Source: Phaeoceros laevis
Lineage: Eukaryota; Anthocerotophyta; Anthocerotopsida; Notothyladales
Assembly (NCBI GenBank): GCA_049999765.1
Contig: JBNGIQ010009341.1
Span: forward strand, 22,795-86,794
Direction: 5' to 3'
Length of the DNA stretch: 64,000 nucleotides
Position 1 is the stretch's first letter, and each line of letters begins with the position of its first letter. Below, one piece after another: positions 1 to 11,391 of the stretch. Both the position numbers and the translations under genes were made by a program. Below the pieces are notes generated by a model. That model ran no database searches, was not told where the DNA came from, and saw nothing but the letters and a program-made list of their open reading frames with translations.

Positions 1-10
1 AGCCATGTAC

Positions 11-969
11 CTGTTGTGCCTGTCTGGAGCAATCCGCAAAAGCCTTCACACTTTTGGCACACTGCAGGGGGTCCTATAGAAAGGTTGAAACCATTAACAA
101 TAGCAGGCAAGCCAGTCTTTAGAAAGCTCAAGCACGTTTGATGAGTACTTTCACACCCGACATCTCATATGATCAAGCAACCATCCAGATCCCATTCGTG
201 GATAAAAACTGCCATGCATCTAATCTGTGAGTTGGAAAACTTCCAGCAAAGTGAGGGCATCGCTAAGAAAACCTTAAGGTTCTCGCTGTAACATCTAACA
301 CAAGCTTCTTTCTCTTCGAGACAGGGTACAGCGTTGGTTGGAGCTCTGCAGATCACAAAAATTCTCAGAACATTCCAATCCCCATCTCACAACCAACACT
401 CAGCTGATTGAAGGAAAAGCATCCCTGAAAAAACAGCCACACTTACTTGTACTGCTTCTCGTGCAGCTCCTGAGCAAGTTTCTTCACCTTTTCAAGCTCA
501 ACCTTCTCCTGTTTGTGCAAAGCTTCACCTGTCCTCTCCTGCAGAACCTACCACTGAGTAAGATCACAAACAAGTGCAGGAGTAGTATAAAGAATTGCAT
601 ATGATGTACAGAAGGCACTCCGGAACCTGCTAAAGAAGAATCGACAGTAAGAGAGAATTTTGCATGAAAGTGTGAAAGTGTAAGAGATTCAAGGAACATA
701 CACTCTCATCCAACAATTTGCGAATTCTGGCCACCTCGTTCTCCTGCTCTGGATTCTGCTTAGTTGGAACATTTTGCTCCAAAACAGGTACCGGCAGTGC
801 AGGTAGAAATCCAGGAAACACTGGTGCAACTGGCAGCCATCCTGGACGGTCTATGTCCTTGCCTCCAGTTGCTGGTCGTTTCTTTTGGGGCGCTGGTTTT
901 GCTGGATAGGACTTTTTGCGCGGGCCATCGATTTCTCTGGACAGCTTGAGCATAAGCTCCGGTGTCACC
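11..969 (-). CDS. MIC19-like CHCH-domain protein of the mitochondrial MICOS complex (partial)
   Basis: Predicted mitochondrial intermembrane-space protein that would help shape cristae junctions as part of MICOS. Four exons read on the minus strand: about 969-702, 538-447, 345-273 and 73-11, with donors such as GTATGT and GTAAGT. The translation has a proline- and lysine-rich N-terminal half, a charged helical segment (ERTGEALHKQEKVELEK), then a twin CX9C CHCH domain: PCLEEKEACVRC in the 345-273 exon and CAKSVKAFADC in the 73-11 exon, the spacing and spirit of CHCHD3/MIC19. The last exon seen ends in a donor, so the C-terminus lies outside the window. The first coding exon is unresolved: the frame stays open upstream of 969 to about 1005 before a stop. 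The family call rests on the CX9C pair and the helix before it. Confidence 0.75.
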
Positions 970-3134
970 TGCTCCGAACAGTGGCCACCGTCAGCGTTGA
1001 TCTCAAGTCATTCAGCAGCTCAGTGTTTTGCATCTATCCTCTAACGCAGTTCTAAAGATGCTCCCGCCTCCCGCACATGCAACGAGTTGAAAATATTGTC
1101 AACAGAAGCCTGAGAGGAAGAGTCTGACCTGTAGCGCAAATTTATCCTTGTCCATGATGTCTTTGTGAACCTAATGCTGCACGATTGTTGTCCAACCATG
1201 ACACTTGTAAGCACCTTGTTCCTCTTGAATCGACTTCCGAAGAGTCGGAGCCCTAAACGGTTCTCTGAGCTTTGGTGAGGGACAGAGCTCAAATCAGCTA
1301 CGAATCATCAGCTATGGCGGATCCAGCAAGTTTGCCCTAGCTTTGCGCAGGTGTGTGCTTGGAACTGAAGTTGGTCGCTTCTGCCGACATTGCCGAGCAA
1401 GGACATGGTCTTCCTCACCTTTTGGTTTCTTGATCAGGCCGCGTGATGGCGATCCATGTCCTAAGTGCTCCAACGCTGCAGACCGACGTAGTGTTGTATG
1501 TGTTCTCGTCTCACCCAATTTTTAGGTTCCTTCGGAGGTAGTGACTGGCGCAGTTGGGAGAGCGAATCCAAGTGTTCTAGCAGGCCTCTGTAGTACTGAC
1601 TTTTGTCGTCACTATGCCTTTCAGGATACTTACACTGTTACACTGATGTGCAGGGGGTGGTCGGGGTCGAAGAAAGACTGCCGTCGGGCATCTGCTGCAG
1701 TGCTCGTATTAGCTTGCATGCTGTCTCTGGAGCAATGGTGGCATCCCTGCATCTTGTGACCAACGAGTGTTCTGATCTTGACCTTTCATCTCCAGCTGGC
1801 TGGTAAAGCTCTCTGTGTGACTGGCCTGCCGTCTGTAGTGCATCTTATGAACAATGGCTGGGTGCAGTTTTTGCTCTTTGCCAGCGTCAGTTTTAAGAAG
1901 AGTATGAATGAGCAGCAGAGTGACTTTGCTGACAACGGACGTTCAATCACGGATTGGTGCAGACTAGAGCAAGAGAGGCAAAGACTGTGTGACAGCCAGC
2001 TTATCTGCATGTCATGAGCTATGCCTGATTACCTGCACCTGGGAACCGTCCCTATCTGTGGAATGATACGAAGTAAAAAGGTCAGGCAGGATGTTTGATT
2101 TTGACATCAGGACTGTTGGCAGCCTTGACATACCCAAATCAGCTAATCTTTCCTTCAAATTGCTTGTAGGAAGCTTACATGAGGCGCGTTGTATCTAGCT
2201 CAGGTCAATGAGGAGCACGCCTCAGAAGCCGCAACCAGTGTAGAGCAACAGCTGGGCACAGTGAGGTCTTGTGGTAGAGGAAACGCCTCGTAACGGTAAT
2301 TTGTGTTCCTGGTTTTGCTTGCTTAGGGCTGCGAAATGTACTTCGTTCGCATATCGTGATTTGATCGTGGTCAGCTTTGGTGAACAATGCATTGATCATG
2401 ACCTCTCTAGTGTTGGTGACATATATTTGAGCTCAAATGGTACCGAAGTTTTTCCCTACTCCAGGTGGAGCACAGAGGAGCAGGGATGCTGTAGGAGTGT
2501 TGTATGTTGATGGAGAGTATTAATCAGCTAATCGTCCGATTAGAAGAACATACTACAGAGGGCAAGTACCCCTGGAATGTGAAGAGGTCCATCTTGCCTA
2601 GGTACCAAGTGCAGGCTACGTCAGTAGGAATACTAGTACTGTATACAAGTGAGCTGCCATCACATCTCGACCATCGGGCGGTCGAAGCCTTGTCCACCTT
2701 CCGAGGGGTCACAGAACGAGTGAGTGAGGTCTGAACGGGCCCACCCAGGAGTCTGGAATCAGCCAGACTATCTTTTGTTTGTGTACTTTCGGCGCCTTTT
2801 CTTAAGATTACAGCAATTTACATTTTCTACACTATATATGTTCCTCCGTGCCAGACTACTTTCGAAGGTCTCCCCTTCCTGCTTGGAAGTTGTGAATGTG
2901 CAGCAGCGAGTGGACGGGGCAGCGCCGCAATGTCGCTACTGGCATCTTCTTCCAAGGCCGACCTGTCACTCTGGGGATGGTGCTTGGCAACGCTATCATG
3001 CCCTCCGAGTTAAAAACGGCCCAGCAGAGGGTTCTTCCCCCCAAATCTGAGGCCGAAGGGAGTGCGCATCCGAAAACCATATTACGGTAGAGTGAACCGC
3101 GTAACAGGGCTTGGTCAGCGGACTGACCCGTAGA
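970..3134. other. Stretch with no resolved gene; possible unassigned plus-strand exons
   Basis: No gene could be assembled here. Some plus-strand pieces look protein-like: 1343-1525 carries a CRHC...CPKC cysteine pair spacing, 1615-1806 reads as a compact beta-rich segment (YLHCYTDVQGVVGVEERLP), and 2504-2734 is another open stretch. Their frames could not be joined with convincing splice sites or matched to a family. The part next to 969 must also hold the 5' end of the MIC19-like gene, and the part next to 3135 the promoter of the DUF3245-like gene. Confidence 0.3.
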
Positions 3135-3856
3135 ATGATGGCGGGTGCGAAGGATGCAGTCCCGGGCGGTGCGGCCAAGGAAATCGTGGTCCTGAGCAAC
3201 GCAAAAGACCTGGTAATCTTCCTCAATCCATCCGGTGTTGCTTGCTATTGTGAAACAAAGATTGCTGACCGGCAATTTGGCGTTGTACTGTGGCAGGCAG
3301 CAGCTTGGGTAAAGAACATGACCGGAGGAGCGGAGGCGGATTCTGAGGAGGAGGAGCAGCTCGGACCTCTGCGGCTGGGATACCGTCCTTCCAGGTCTCA
3401 TCCTCATTCCAATCCATCTCTGTTGTGGGCTCACACCTTATTCCTGTGCAGACATTGTTTAGTCCAGGTCTTAGGTTACAAAACCTAGGTTTTCCAATCG
3501 CAGGAGCTGGTGTGGGTGTGGTGTGCAGGCTCGGATTGGGAGCCAAGTTCCTGCCTCACTCGCAGGTGCGAACAGCAGCTAGCCCCGTGGAGAAGAAGCT
3601 GATGGCAAAATTGAACATCCAGTCCAAGGATACCACCTACGGGAGGGCATTTCACCAGCAGTGCAAGAAGTACGAGAGAGGCGGTGTAGATGTGGATGAC
3701 AGAGACAGCGATGACGACGAGGTGTTTGAGAGCAGAGCGTCGGCTTTCCAGAGGAGGAGAGTTCAGCAGTCAGCTCAGAGTCTGCTCCAATTCGATGGGT
3801 TGAAAACTCCTGGTAGACCCAAAAAGAGGAGGAGGAGGAAGAAGAGCTCACGTTAG
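3135..3856 (+). CDS. DUF3245-like small basic nuclear protein
   Basis: Three exons are proposed: 3135-3212, 3297-3394 and 3529-3856, giving 167 residues. The first intron is ambiguous because its 84 bases keep the frame open, so exons one and two could be one. An acidic patch (DSEEEEQ) is followed by GYRPSRLGLGAKF, formed across the 3394/3529 junction, then SPVEKKLMAKL, an acidic run (DDRDSDDDEVFESRASAF) and a lysine/arginine-rich tail ending KKRRRRKKSSR, typical of a nucleolar or nuclear localisation signal. The RLGLGAK...SPVEKKL pattern and the ESRASAF block resemble the uncharacterised eukaryotic DUF3245 family as I remember it. The biochemical role is not known. The next gene downstream is convergent (calmodulin-like, minus strand). 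Confidence 0.6.
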
Positions 3857-4788
3857 GTTTTAGCTCCCTGACTGGTCACCGAGTTCCTCTTGTAACATAG
3901 ACTAGCTAGCTTCTCAGACTAGCAGCAGCAGGAGCAACTTAGAATTCTCTAAGCCGAGTTTAGACACATTCAGGACTTCAGCAGCCCTCACACACATGGT
4001 TTGGAAGACATGCCAGTGCTCAGAATGAGCCTAGTCACTGCTCAGGATTGAAGTAGAAGGGTAGACCATAGCTTTTTGCTTTAAGAGCAGCCAAACTTGT
4101 ACATATATCATCCTTGTTGGTGATCGGGGTGTGCACAACCGTAACATCTCAGGGCAACACCTCAGGTTGTATTTATTGATCACAAGGAGTTCTCTTTTCA
4201 GCACAGGTTTACGTTTCACCAACATGGACTTGAATGTCAACTGCAACTTACAGCTCTACATGTCCAGACTGGTCAAAAGTAGCACATGGCCGTTTTAGGG
4301 ATCACACCTAAAAAGGCCACACGAGTTGCATGTTCACAAGAACTCATGTCCAGGAGAGGCTCCAACGCAAAAAGACAGTGAGATACATGTGAACCTTTGC
4401 GAGCTTTTTGAGAGAAGGTGAGCTCGAGACCAAACAATTCTCCAGCAAAGTGCCCCCGGGGATGCCCTGGGTTGGGAAGGTTGCTGGATGACCTAGTATA
4501 CACTGATCACTCAATTCAACTCAGAGATCTATGCTAATCCAATAAGTCAGTTCTACAGCTCTACTTCAAAAATGGACGATGCTCAATGTGTCCTCAGATT
4601 TTCCACATGGGGTTTGTCTTGTTGAGGTTCAACGATGGCCTTCAGTCCACACCTATCATATATATGAACAGGGGGAGTTCCAAGGGCTATCCAGGTTAAC
4701 GAGCCGGAAATTCCCCTCACCCATCTGCAATCTGCCCTGGGGGTGCGTTGTTGTTCAAACCGCAACTCCAAGACAGGTCTGCCATGAT
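3857..4788. other. Convergent 3' intergenic region
   Basis: Lies between the stop of the DUF3245-like gene and the stop of the calmodulin-like gene. No convincing coding potential; presumably holds both 3' untranslated regions. Confidence 0.5.
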
Positions 4789-5277
4789 CTAAAAGATGTT
4801 GTCATGCCAGTTGAATTGCATCATTTCCTTAAACTCCTGGAAATTGACAAGCCCGTCCCCGTCTTTATCCACAGCCTTGATCATTCTGGAGCAATCCTTC
4901 AACCCCCTGTCGGATCGGAAGCAACTCACCACCGCCTGCAACTCTCTCGGCGAGATGAATCCATCGTTGTCGTTATCGAAGACGTGGAACGCATCCAGGA
5001 GGCCCTGGTCCTCTTCTTCTTCTTCTTCCTCACCCGCATCCGACAACTCTCCACAATACTCCTCCGGCACCGCGTTCAAGGACTCACACAACTCCACGAA
5101 TTCCGCGTACTCCAGGACGCCGTCCCCATTCTTGTCAGCCGATTCCAAGATGGCCTTGATGTGGTCCCCGAAGTGGCGGCAGTCCGAGAGGTTGAGCTTC
5201 CTCACGAAATTGGCCAGCTCCGTGTGCGTTATCCTCCCATCGCTGTCCTCGTCAATAGCATCAAATATTCTGCGCAT
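4789..5277 (-). CDS. Calmodulin-like protein with four EF-hands
   Basis: Intronless reading frame of 162 residues. Four canonical calcium-binding loops are visible in order: DEDSDGRITHTE, DKNGDGVLEYAE, DNDNDGFISPRE and DKDGDGLVNFQE, each with acidic residues at positions 1, 3, 5 and 12 and glycine at 6, so all four hands should bind Ca2+. An acidic linker (seven glutamates after DAG) separates the two EF pairs, which is longer and more charged than in calmodulin and marks it as a calmodulin-like sensor (CML). An in-frame stop lies about 66 bases upstream of the chosen ATG, which supports this start. The partner and pathway cannot be told from sequence. It ends NWHDNIF. Confidence 0.85.
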   Translation of the reverse strand: MRRIFDAIDEDSDGRITHTELANFVRKLNLSDCRHFGDHIKAILESADKNGDGVLEYAEFVELCESLNAVPEEYCGELSDAGEEEEEEEDQGLLDAFHVFDNDNDGFISPRELQAVVSCFRSDRGLKDCSRMIKAVDKDGDGLVNFQEFKEMMQFNWHDNIF

Positions 5278-8200
5278 TTCCCTGTCCGCCAGATCTGCTG
5301 CTCCAGCCTTTGGTGACCTCCACCCCGTTGGTGGCTAGTTGCGGTAACTCCTCCTCCTCCCACCGTCGCTGCTTGGAAAGCAAGAGCCGCTGCTGCTCCA
5401 AGTTGTGGCTGTTACTCCGTCTGTGTATGCGTGTTGCTGCTGTGCGAGAATGAGAAGAATGGCTGGACTCACCGGCCAAATCAAGGCACACAGAGGAGCT
5501 ACTGCGTGCTTCATGCATGGATTCTTCCAGGCGGCGTGCACGAGGTCGTCCTACTCTTCATGAAGCTTCAGGAGCTGTCTCGGCAATTTCCAAACGAGCC
5601 CGAGGATCGGTTGAAGTACCAGGCTTCCTGTCCAGGCATGCGCGACGAATGTCGCGTGAAAGTTCCTTCTACCCCTCGGACAAGTACCAGATGATGGGGT
5701 GCCTTCCCACACCAACTGACAGTCACTCTGTTTCGGTACGGCCGTGGCTCTTCCGCGTGAGTACAAATATGTACTGAGACGAAGGAGCTTGGAAACACTG
5801 GACTCTGGAGTCGCAAAACGTGGTTCCACTTTTATTTTTTGTGTATCTCGGGCTTCCACATATTATAAGTTCACCAGTGAAAGTGACAAGTGACCAAACC
5901 TCTAGAGTCTTTTTTGTCCCGCTTCCAGGCTCTGCCATCTCCTTTACCAGGTAATTGCTCTCCTCGGAGACTGCAATTGCCGTGGTGAAACTGGAATGTT
6001 TTCATTCCCTATGCTGTCTGTCTTGGAGACTTCTAGGGTAGTTGAAACTACACGGCACAGAATCAGAATACTGACGACGACGAAGAAAAAGACAGTTCAA
6101 GAAACGTTATTACTGGAACGCCGATTTGACATCATAAAAAACCTTGGCAAATGTCTGCTGCGCTATTTGGATGTGGTTGGTCGAGACGCTTAAATTAACA
6201 TACGTTTTATGCAAACTCACCTGTCGTCGGATTCCATCTGTACGGCCAGGGCAGCCTATCCCGTGATGTGAGAACTGCGAGGTTCCTGTGACCAGGGTGG
6301 TCTCTGGACACTACAACATGGAGATGTCTGATCTCTAGCTCGAGGTGTGCATCACCAGGTGTGGGGGCCTTGACGTGCAGTTCTGGAGAGTTCAGTCTGG
6401 CATTGTAAGTGAATGAAGCCACATGCAAGTCTGGCATTTGAAGTAGCGAAAGTGAAGCCAGCTGTCTGTCTCAAGGACATTTGGCACCCAGGTCACATGT
6501 GCTGGATGCAGAGGCGAGGATTACAGGTCAAAGCCAAAGATGCCTTGCCATTAGGTTTTCATACACATCCGCTTGATAGAGCGTACCAGCTTGTCCCTGT
6601 GAACCGATAGCCCATTTGCCAATAAATCTGCAACCCAGAACAGGTCTCCACCAGTCCTGTGTGAGTGGAAATGGAGGGGCTCCTCAATACATAACAGATC
6701 TCGAAGTCTTCAGAGAGGAATCCTTCTAACCAGTGTTAAACATCCTTTCGCCTTTCCCTTCCTCTTGGGTTAGGGCCGGTGGATACTGGGGGTCGGGCGT
6801 AGTGCGAAATGCTGATGACAAGAGTACAGACGACACGAACCCTCATGATCGAACCTAGCTGTTGAGTGTTAGTTAGGTGGCGTACCTCACGTCGAAGTTT
6901 CGAGTGTCTGCAACTGTTCGCTGAAGTGATTGCGCTGAAGGACATACATTTGCTGGAGTGCAGAGATAAATGTCCTCCGCAGACCCGAATGTGCACCAGC
7001 TCCTTACAGAAAGCAAGATAAAGTTCAGCAAGGACACACTACCTCCACTCACTGACCATGCCATTGTCAGCAACTGCCTGCCATGTGATACCAATCTCTT
7101 ATTTGGAATCCGCTGAGGATTGAAGTCCTGTCCTGTCCTGGTCGTCACCGCATGTGACGCTGCTCCTGACCGAGTTCGATTTCCACACCGCAAGGCATTA
7201 GCACAGCTCGAGCAGCAAACCTTGTTCCAAAACCCTAACCTGGAGCTCGCTGGAATCCATCGATGATTTCCCCGACATTGAGAGACCTGCACGCACAGCA
7301 TAAAACACAGGATTGCCGACGAAACTCTACCTTCCCCTGCGGCCTCCGGAGCTCTTCATCCCTCGCAGGTTCTCCCATCGGTGCGAATCTCTGGCATCGC
7401 ACATTCGCGCTGAAAAGCCTGCCTTGCCCCAGAACTAAAAAGCCCGGCAGCAGGAAGTGACAAGTCGGACGAGTGACTCGCAATATATCGGTCCCGCCGC
7501 TACAGCCGGCACCAGGTGGCACCGGTCTGGGCTCAGCCGTGACAGAGGAGGCACAAGCTGGGCACGGGAACCTGCAGCCCTACCGGGCTGTAAACACACG
7601 CCACCACGAGCACCCCCACGGGACAGCACCGGTTGCCGGATGCAGCCCGACGGAGCCCCAGTTCCCCGATGGGAGCCCTTGTCCACGTCAGAAAACCTTC
7701 GCCACCTGGACCGTTGACTGGACAATTGGATTTAAAACTCGACCTGCAGTTGCGCCCTTCCACCCAAAGTCCACCTCCAACCGGTAGTATCCACTGGCCA
7801 GCGGAGCCCGGCCCGGCGCATTATGCGCTTAGGTGTCGTCCGGACAGGCTCGACCCTCCAGGATGATAAAAGCCAGGTAAGCTAAGTGCGGATCGTGAAG
7901 CAGCCCGTTGTCTTCCCCCCCTCCTGAATTGCAGTCTCCCCACTCGGAGTCCTGCCGATCGGTTCTCTCGCAGAGCTCTCGGCTTCACCACACCGCCGGC
8001 CGGTACGCTACATTCCGTCTCGGTTGCGGAATCGAGGAGGATTTTCTGGCAATTCGACGCCCGCCAGCTGCTGCTACCGAAAGCGAGCTCCGTGCTTGCA
8101 CGGCCTGGTAATGTACAACGTGCACTGCTTCCGCTTTTTCGCTGGAGTAGCCTGGAAATGTTGCTTTTAATTGCGTGCTGATTCCTCGGAGTGCGCTTGG

Positions 8201-8534
8201 GTGCGTGTTTCCGTGCTACGCAAATTTGTGTTCAAACATTGCGGAAAGATTTTTAATTGCCAGCCTGCTTGATTCGGCTTTGCATGTAGACCTGTTGCTG
8301 ACAACTGCTGTTGCGCTGCTTGATTACTCAAACAGGAGGCAAGAGCAACAGCCGAAGAGGAATTAGGGCGTGCGGCTCGGTGTTGAGAGGATTTTTTTCG
8401 CAACTTGAGAGGAATTTGCAGAACTGGTTGGTACATGCATCCGTCTTGCTGCTGCTGCTGTCCTTGGAACCGCTGGTGTTGTGTGTGCAATATTGAGAAG
8501 AGGTGTTTTGAAGTTCGAAGCTTTTGTTGCAGCA
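5278..8534. other. Gene-poor or unresolved stretch with possible exons
   Basis: No gene could be assembled. Candidate pieces: a plus-strand segment at about 5517-5730 (arginine/serine-rich, ending at a possible GTACGG donor); a minus-strand exon at about 6237-6420 (contains LHVKAPTPGDAHLELEIRHL) followed by a good GTGAGT donor; and a minus-strand possible start exon at about 7275 reading MSGKSSMDSSELQ before a GTTAGG donor. The minus-strand pieces could belong to one gene running from about 7.3 kb to below 6.2 kb. The 7.4-8.1 kb part is GC-rich with proline-rich open frames on several strands, which looks like background. The last few hundred bases must include the promoter and leader of the transferrin gene. 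Confidence 0.25.
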
Positions 8535-10648
8535 ATGGCGGTCAAGCATCAGACCTTGCTCCTGGCGCTTCTGCTATTCGTTGTCTACTGCTGCGTGAAA
8601 GCTGCGGCAGCTCCGACACCTGCGCCTACTCCTTCTCCTCCTACGGAGGATCCGGAGGAAGAAGAGGGCGAGGCCCCTGAGCCTGGGGTCACTCCTAAAG
8701 ACGAAGGTACGCAGGTCCCCCCTAACCTATTGCTCACTTCCGTTGACTTGCAATCGCTCATGAATGTAAGTGGCTAGCTAGCTAATGAGTCCGAATAGAT
8801 GAACCGCCAGATTGGTGTGCTCTTCGCTATTGCTAGGAATTCGTGTTGACAAACAAGACATTTATTTTGAGTGGAATAACATTGGCCAGACGTGAGCTTG
8901 AGCGTGAATGTAAACGAAGAATGAGCAGACTGACAGCACAGTTTTGCTTGGGCCAGCTTGCAATTCATGAATGTTGACTTCAGGAGATCAATTGCGTCTT
9001 TATAATGAATGAAGAATGGCAAGCTTTGAGATGAAAAGGACTTGATCTGACAATTGTTCTAAACCCGTGGCTCCTTGTGCACTTGTAATGTTCAGTGTGG
9101 ACATGGTGTGTCGAAGACGCGGACGACAAGCCTACTTGTGACGAGATGACTAAGATCCTCGACAACCTTGATCCGGAGTCCGAACATACACACAACTGGT
9201 GAGAGTGCACTGTGCGTTAGTGGCTAGGTTCATAACTCGATTTTCTCTGCAATCAACGTCATTGCCCTTGGCTCTTTGGAAGATAACGGTTCTGCGATCA
9301 ATTGAGGTATCGTCCCAGGTTCTGTCCAGTGCTGATCCTTGTAATTTTATTGGCAGTATCGTTGGAGATGGAGACGAAGACTGCATGAAGAAAGTTCAAG
9401 CGGGCGATGCCAAGTTTGTAGTCCTTGACGGTGGGGAAATCTGGGAAGCCAACCAACAGTACGGCCTCATTCCTGTCCGAACTGAGCAGTCGTTGCTGGA
9501 AGGCAAGTATTACGGAGTTGGCATCGTTAAGAAGGGGAAGTGCCCAGGCAGTCTGAATGATTTGAAGGGGAAGAAGTCCTGCCACACTGGGTATGGTAGG
9601 TCGTCCGGCTGGGTTCTTCCTGTGACCTACTTCATCAACAACAAGATCATGCCTCTTGTAAAAACGTGAGTGCCTAGTGGGCCCAGTTCTTTCTCTCAAG
9701 AGTTATCATCAGTTAGATTCACAATTGGAATAACTGCATTTTGTTATTCAAATTAACCCTCTTGATATCTATAGATTGGATGATTAATTAAGAGAATGTT
9801 TGGCAAACTGATGTTGATCACCAGGGGCCCTCAGTCGAATGACATTGAGTCGGTGAAGGCTTTCTTCAGTGCGTCCTGCGCTGCAAATTCGGATCCTGCG
9901 AAGTCCATCTGCACGGCGTGCAACACCATAACAGCTTGCACAGAGGCTGACAAGTACTACGACTACGGAGGAGCTTTTAGGGGTCTTGTTGAAGGTGCCT
10001 GTGATGTGGCTTTCACAAAGCACACTATTGTGGCCCAATATGCTGTGGGGGGCACGACTGCACAGGATGACTGGACAGGGCTGCAGGATTCTACGAACTA
10101 TCAAATTCTGTGCCCCAGCAAATACAACGGCAAGGACGTCTGCACTGACGCCAGCAACTACAAAGTCTGCAACTTTGGAGAAGCTCCCGGACATGCCATC
10201 ATGGTGTCGCCTTCTTTCCCAGCTTACGAATTGAACGAGTTCCAGAATCTCATGGATGCAGCCAACTCGGACCCAACTTTCAACAACCTGTTCTTTTCTG
10301 GTAAATGGCCCCGAACCTACTCCGACAGCCAATCGCAAGATGGATTGTAATCCTTTCCTGTTCAAACTTGGCAGTACACTGGCAGTGTATTCACCAGTTT
10401 TCCATGTCGTTGCCGCAGGGAACAACATCAAGGGAAATATTTTCGCAGCAGATGCTTCGAAGACACTGAACTACTCTGGGACCACGCAAGCTCTCCTGGG
10501 ATCCCTCTACCCCAGAATCCAGGCCCTGGAAACGATCAACGCGGGTGCATCTCTGGGTGCTTCCGGATCCAACAGTGGTTCCAAGAGTACTGTCAGTTCG
10601 CTGATCGTGTCCATCTTTGCAGGGCTGCTGTATGTCCTAGTGCAGTAG
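8535..10648 (+). CDS. Secreted single-lobe transferrin, probably GPI-anchored
   Basis: Predicted cell-surface Fe(III)-binding protein. Five exons, 8535-8706, 9096-9198, 9357-9665, 9825-10300 and 10419-10648, all GT-AG, give 429 residues. An N-terminal signal peptide (hydrophobic run LLLALLLFVVYCC) is followed by a proline/glutamate-rich spacer, then one transferrin lobe starting WTWCVEDADDKPTC. By alignment with the family, all iron ligands are present: Asp116 in VLDGGEIW, Tyr143/144 in KYYGVGIVKK, Tyr242 in YYDYGGAF and His318 in APGHAIM, plus the carbonate-anchoring Arg173 in SCHTGYGRSSGW. The C-terminus has a Gly/Ser-rich stretch and a final hydrophobic tail (LIVSIFAGLLYVLVQ) with no charged end, typical of GPI attachment. 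Only one lobe is present, against two in animal serum transferrin. The role in iron uptake is inference. Confidence 0.88.
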
Positions 10649-11391
10649 GTCGGGTTCTTGGGAAACATTTTCAAGAGTAGTGGGTGTGCTCTAGTCAACC
10701 CCGTTATGATTTTTGTCCAGATACCAGTCTTTCAGATTTGTGAGGCAGCCTGTCCACGGAGCCCCGGGCAACTTGTGTTTGCAATCATCTGTGGGCACGC
10801 TTGTGTTCAAAGATGTGCTGTCCATTGGGTAGTTTAAATAGCTGAGAATCTTCTCAACTTCCAGTAAGCTGCTAACCAGTAAACTGCTTAGCGTAGAAAA
10901 ACATGTGTATAGCTATAGGGCTATCCATGAACTTGTATGGTCTTCCAACTCGGAAGCGTGATTTCTATGACGACACTGGTATGCGTGCGGTCATTTTGTA
11001 TGACCACACTGAATACGCAAGTCTACATGTATCCTGCCAGAGAGTATTTTGATCTGAACATATGGAACGTGGAAAGTTTCACGACTACAAGAGGATTTTG
11101 TTTTCCATGAAATCTTCTACTTTTAGCAGGCCAGGTATGCCTGCCTGCAAACTGAAGGAAGCTTACATGAAACAAAAAACGACCGACCACACTGAAATCA
11201 AATTCTTCTAAGAAATGAAAGGCCTCACATGATCAATAGTCCTACTGCACCTTGTTGAAAGTTGAAACCCAAGAACTCTGAGTTGTTGGTATGCACACGT
11301 TGATTCGGGTGACCTTCGAGAAATTATATACATGACGAAAAAATGAGCTCGGACCTTGAAAACTACTTCGGACGTCGGCACAGAGAACGAA
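10649..11391. other. Convergent 3' intergenic region
   Basis: Lies between the transferrin stop and the stop of the VDE-related gene. No coding potential seen; presumably two 3' untranslated regions. Confidence 0.5.

Noticed and set aside
2856-3434. 192-codon open frame on the minus strand
   Set aside because: It overlaps the DUF3245-like exons on the other strand and shows no family pattern; the plus-strand gene explains the openness.
4579-5338. Two long plus-strand frames
   Set aside because: Both are antisense to the EF-hand gene; their serine and leucine runs mirror the acidic repeat of that gene.
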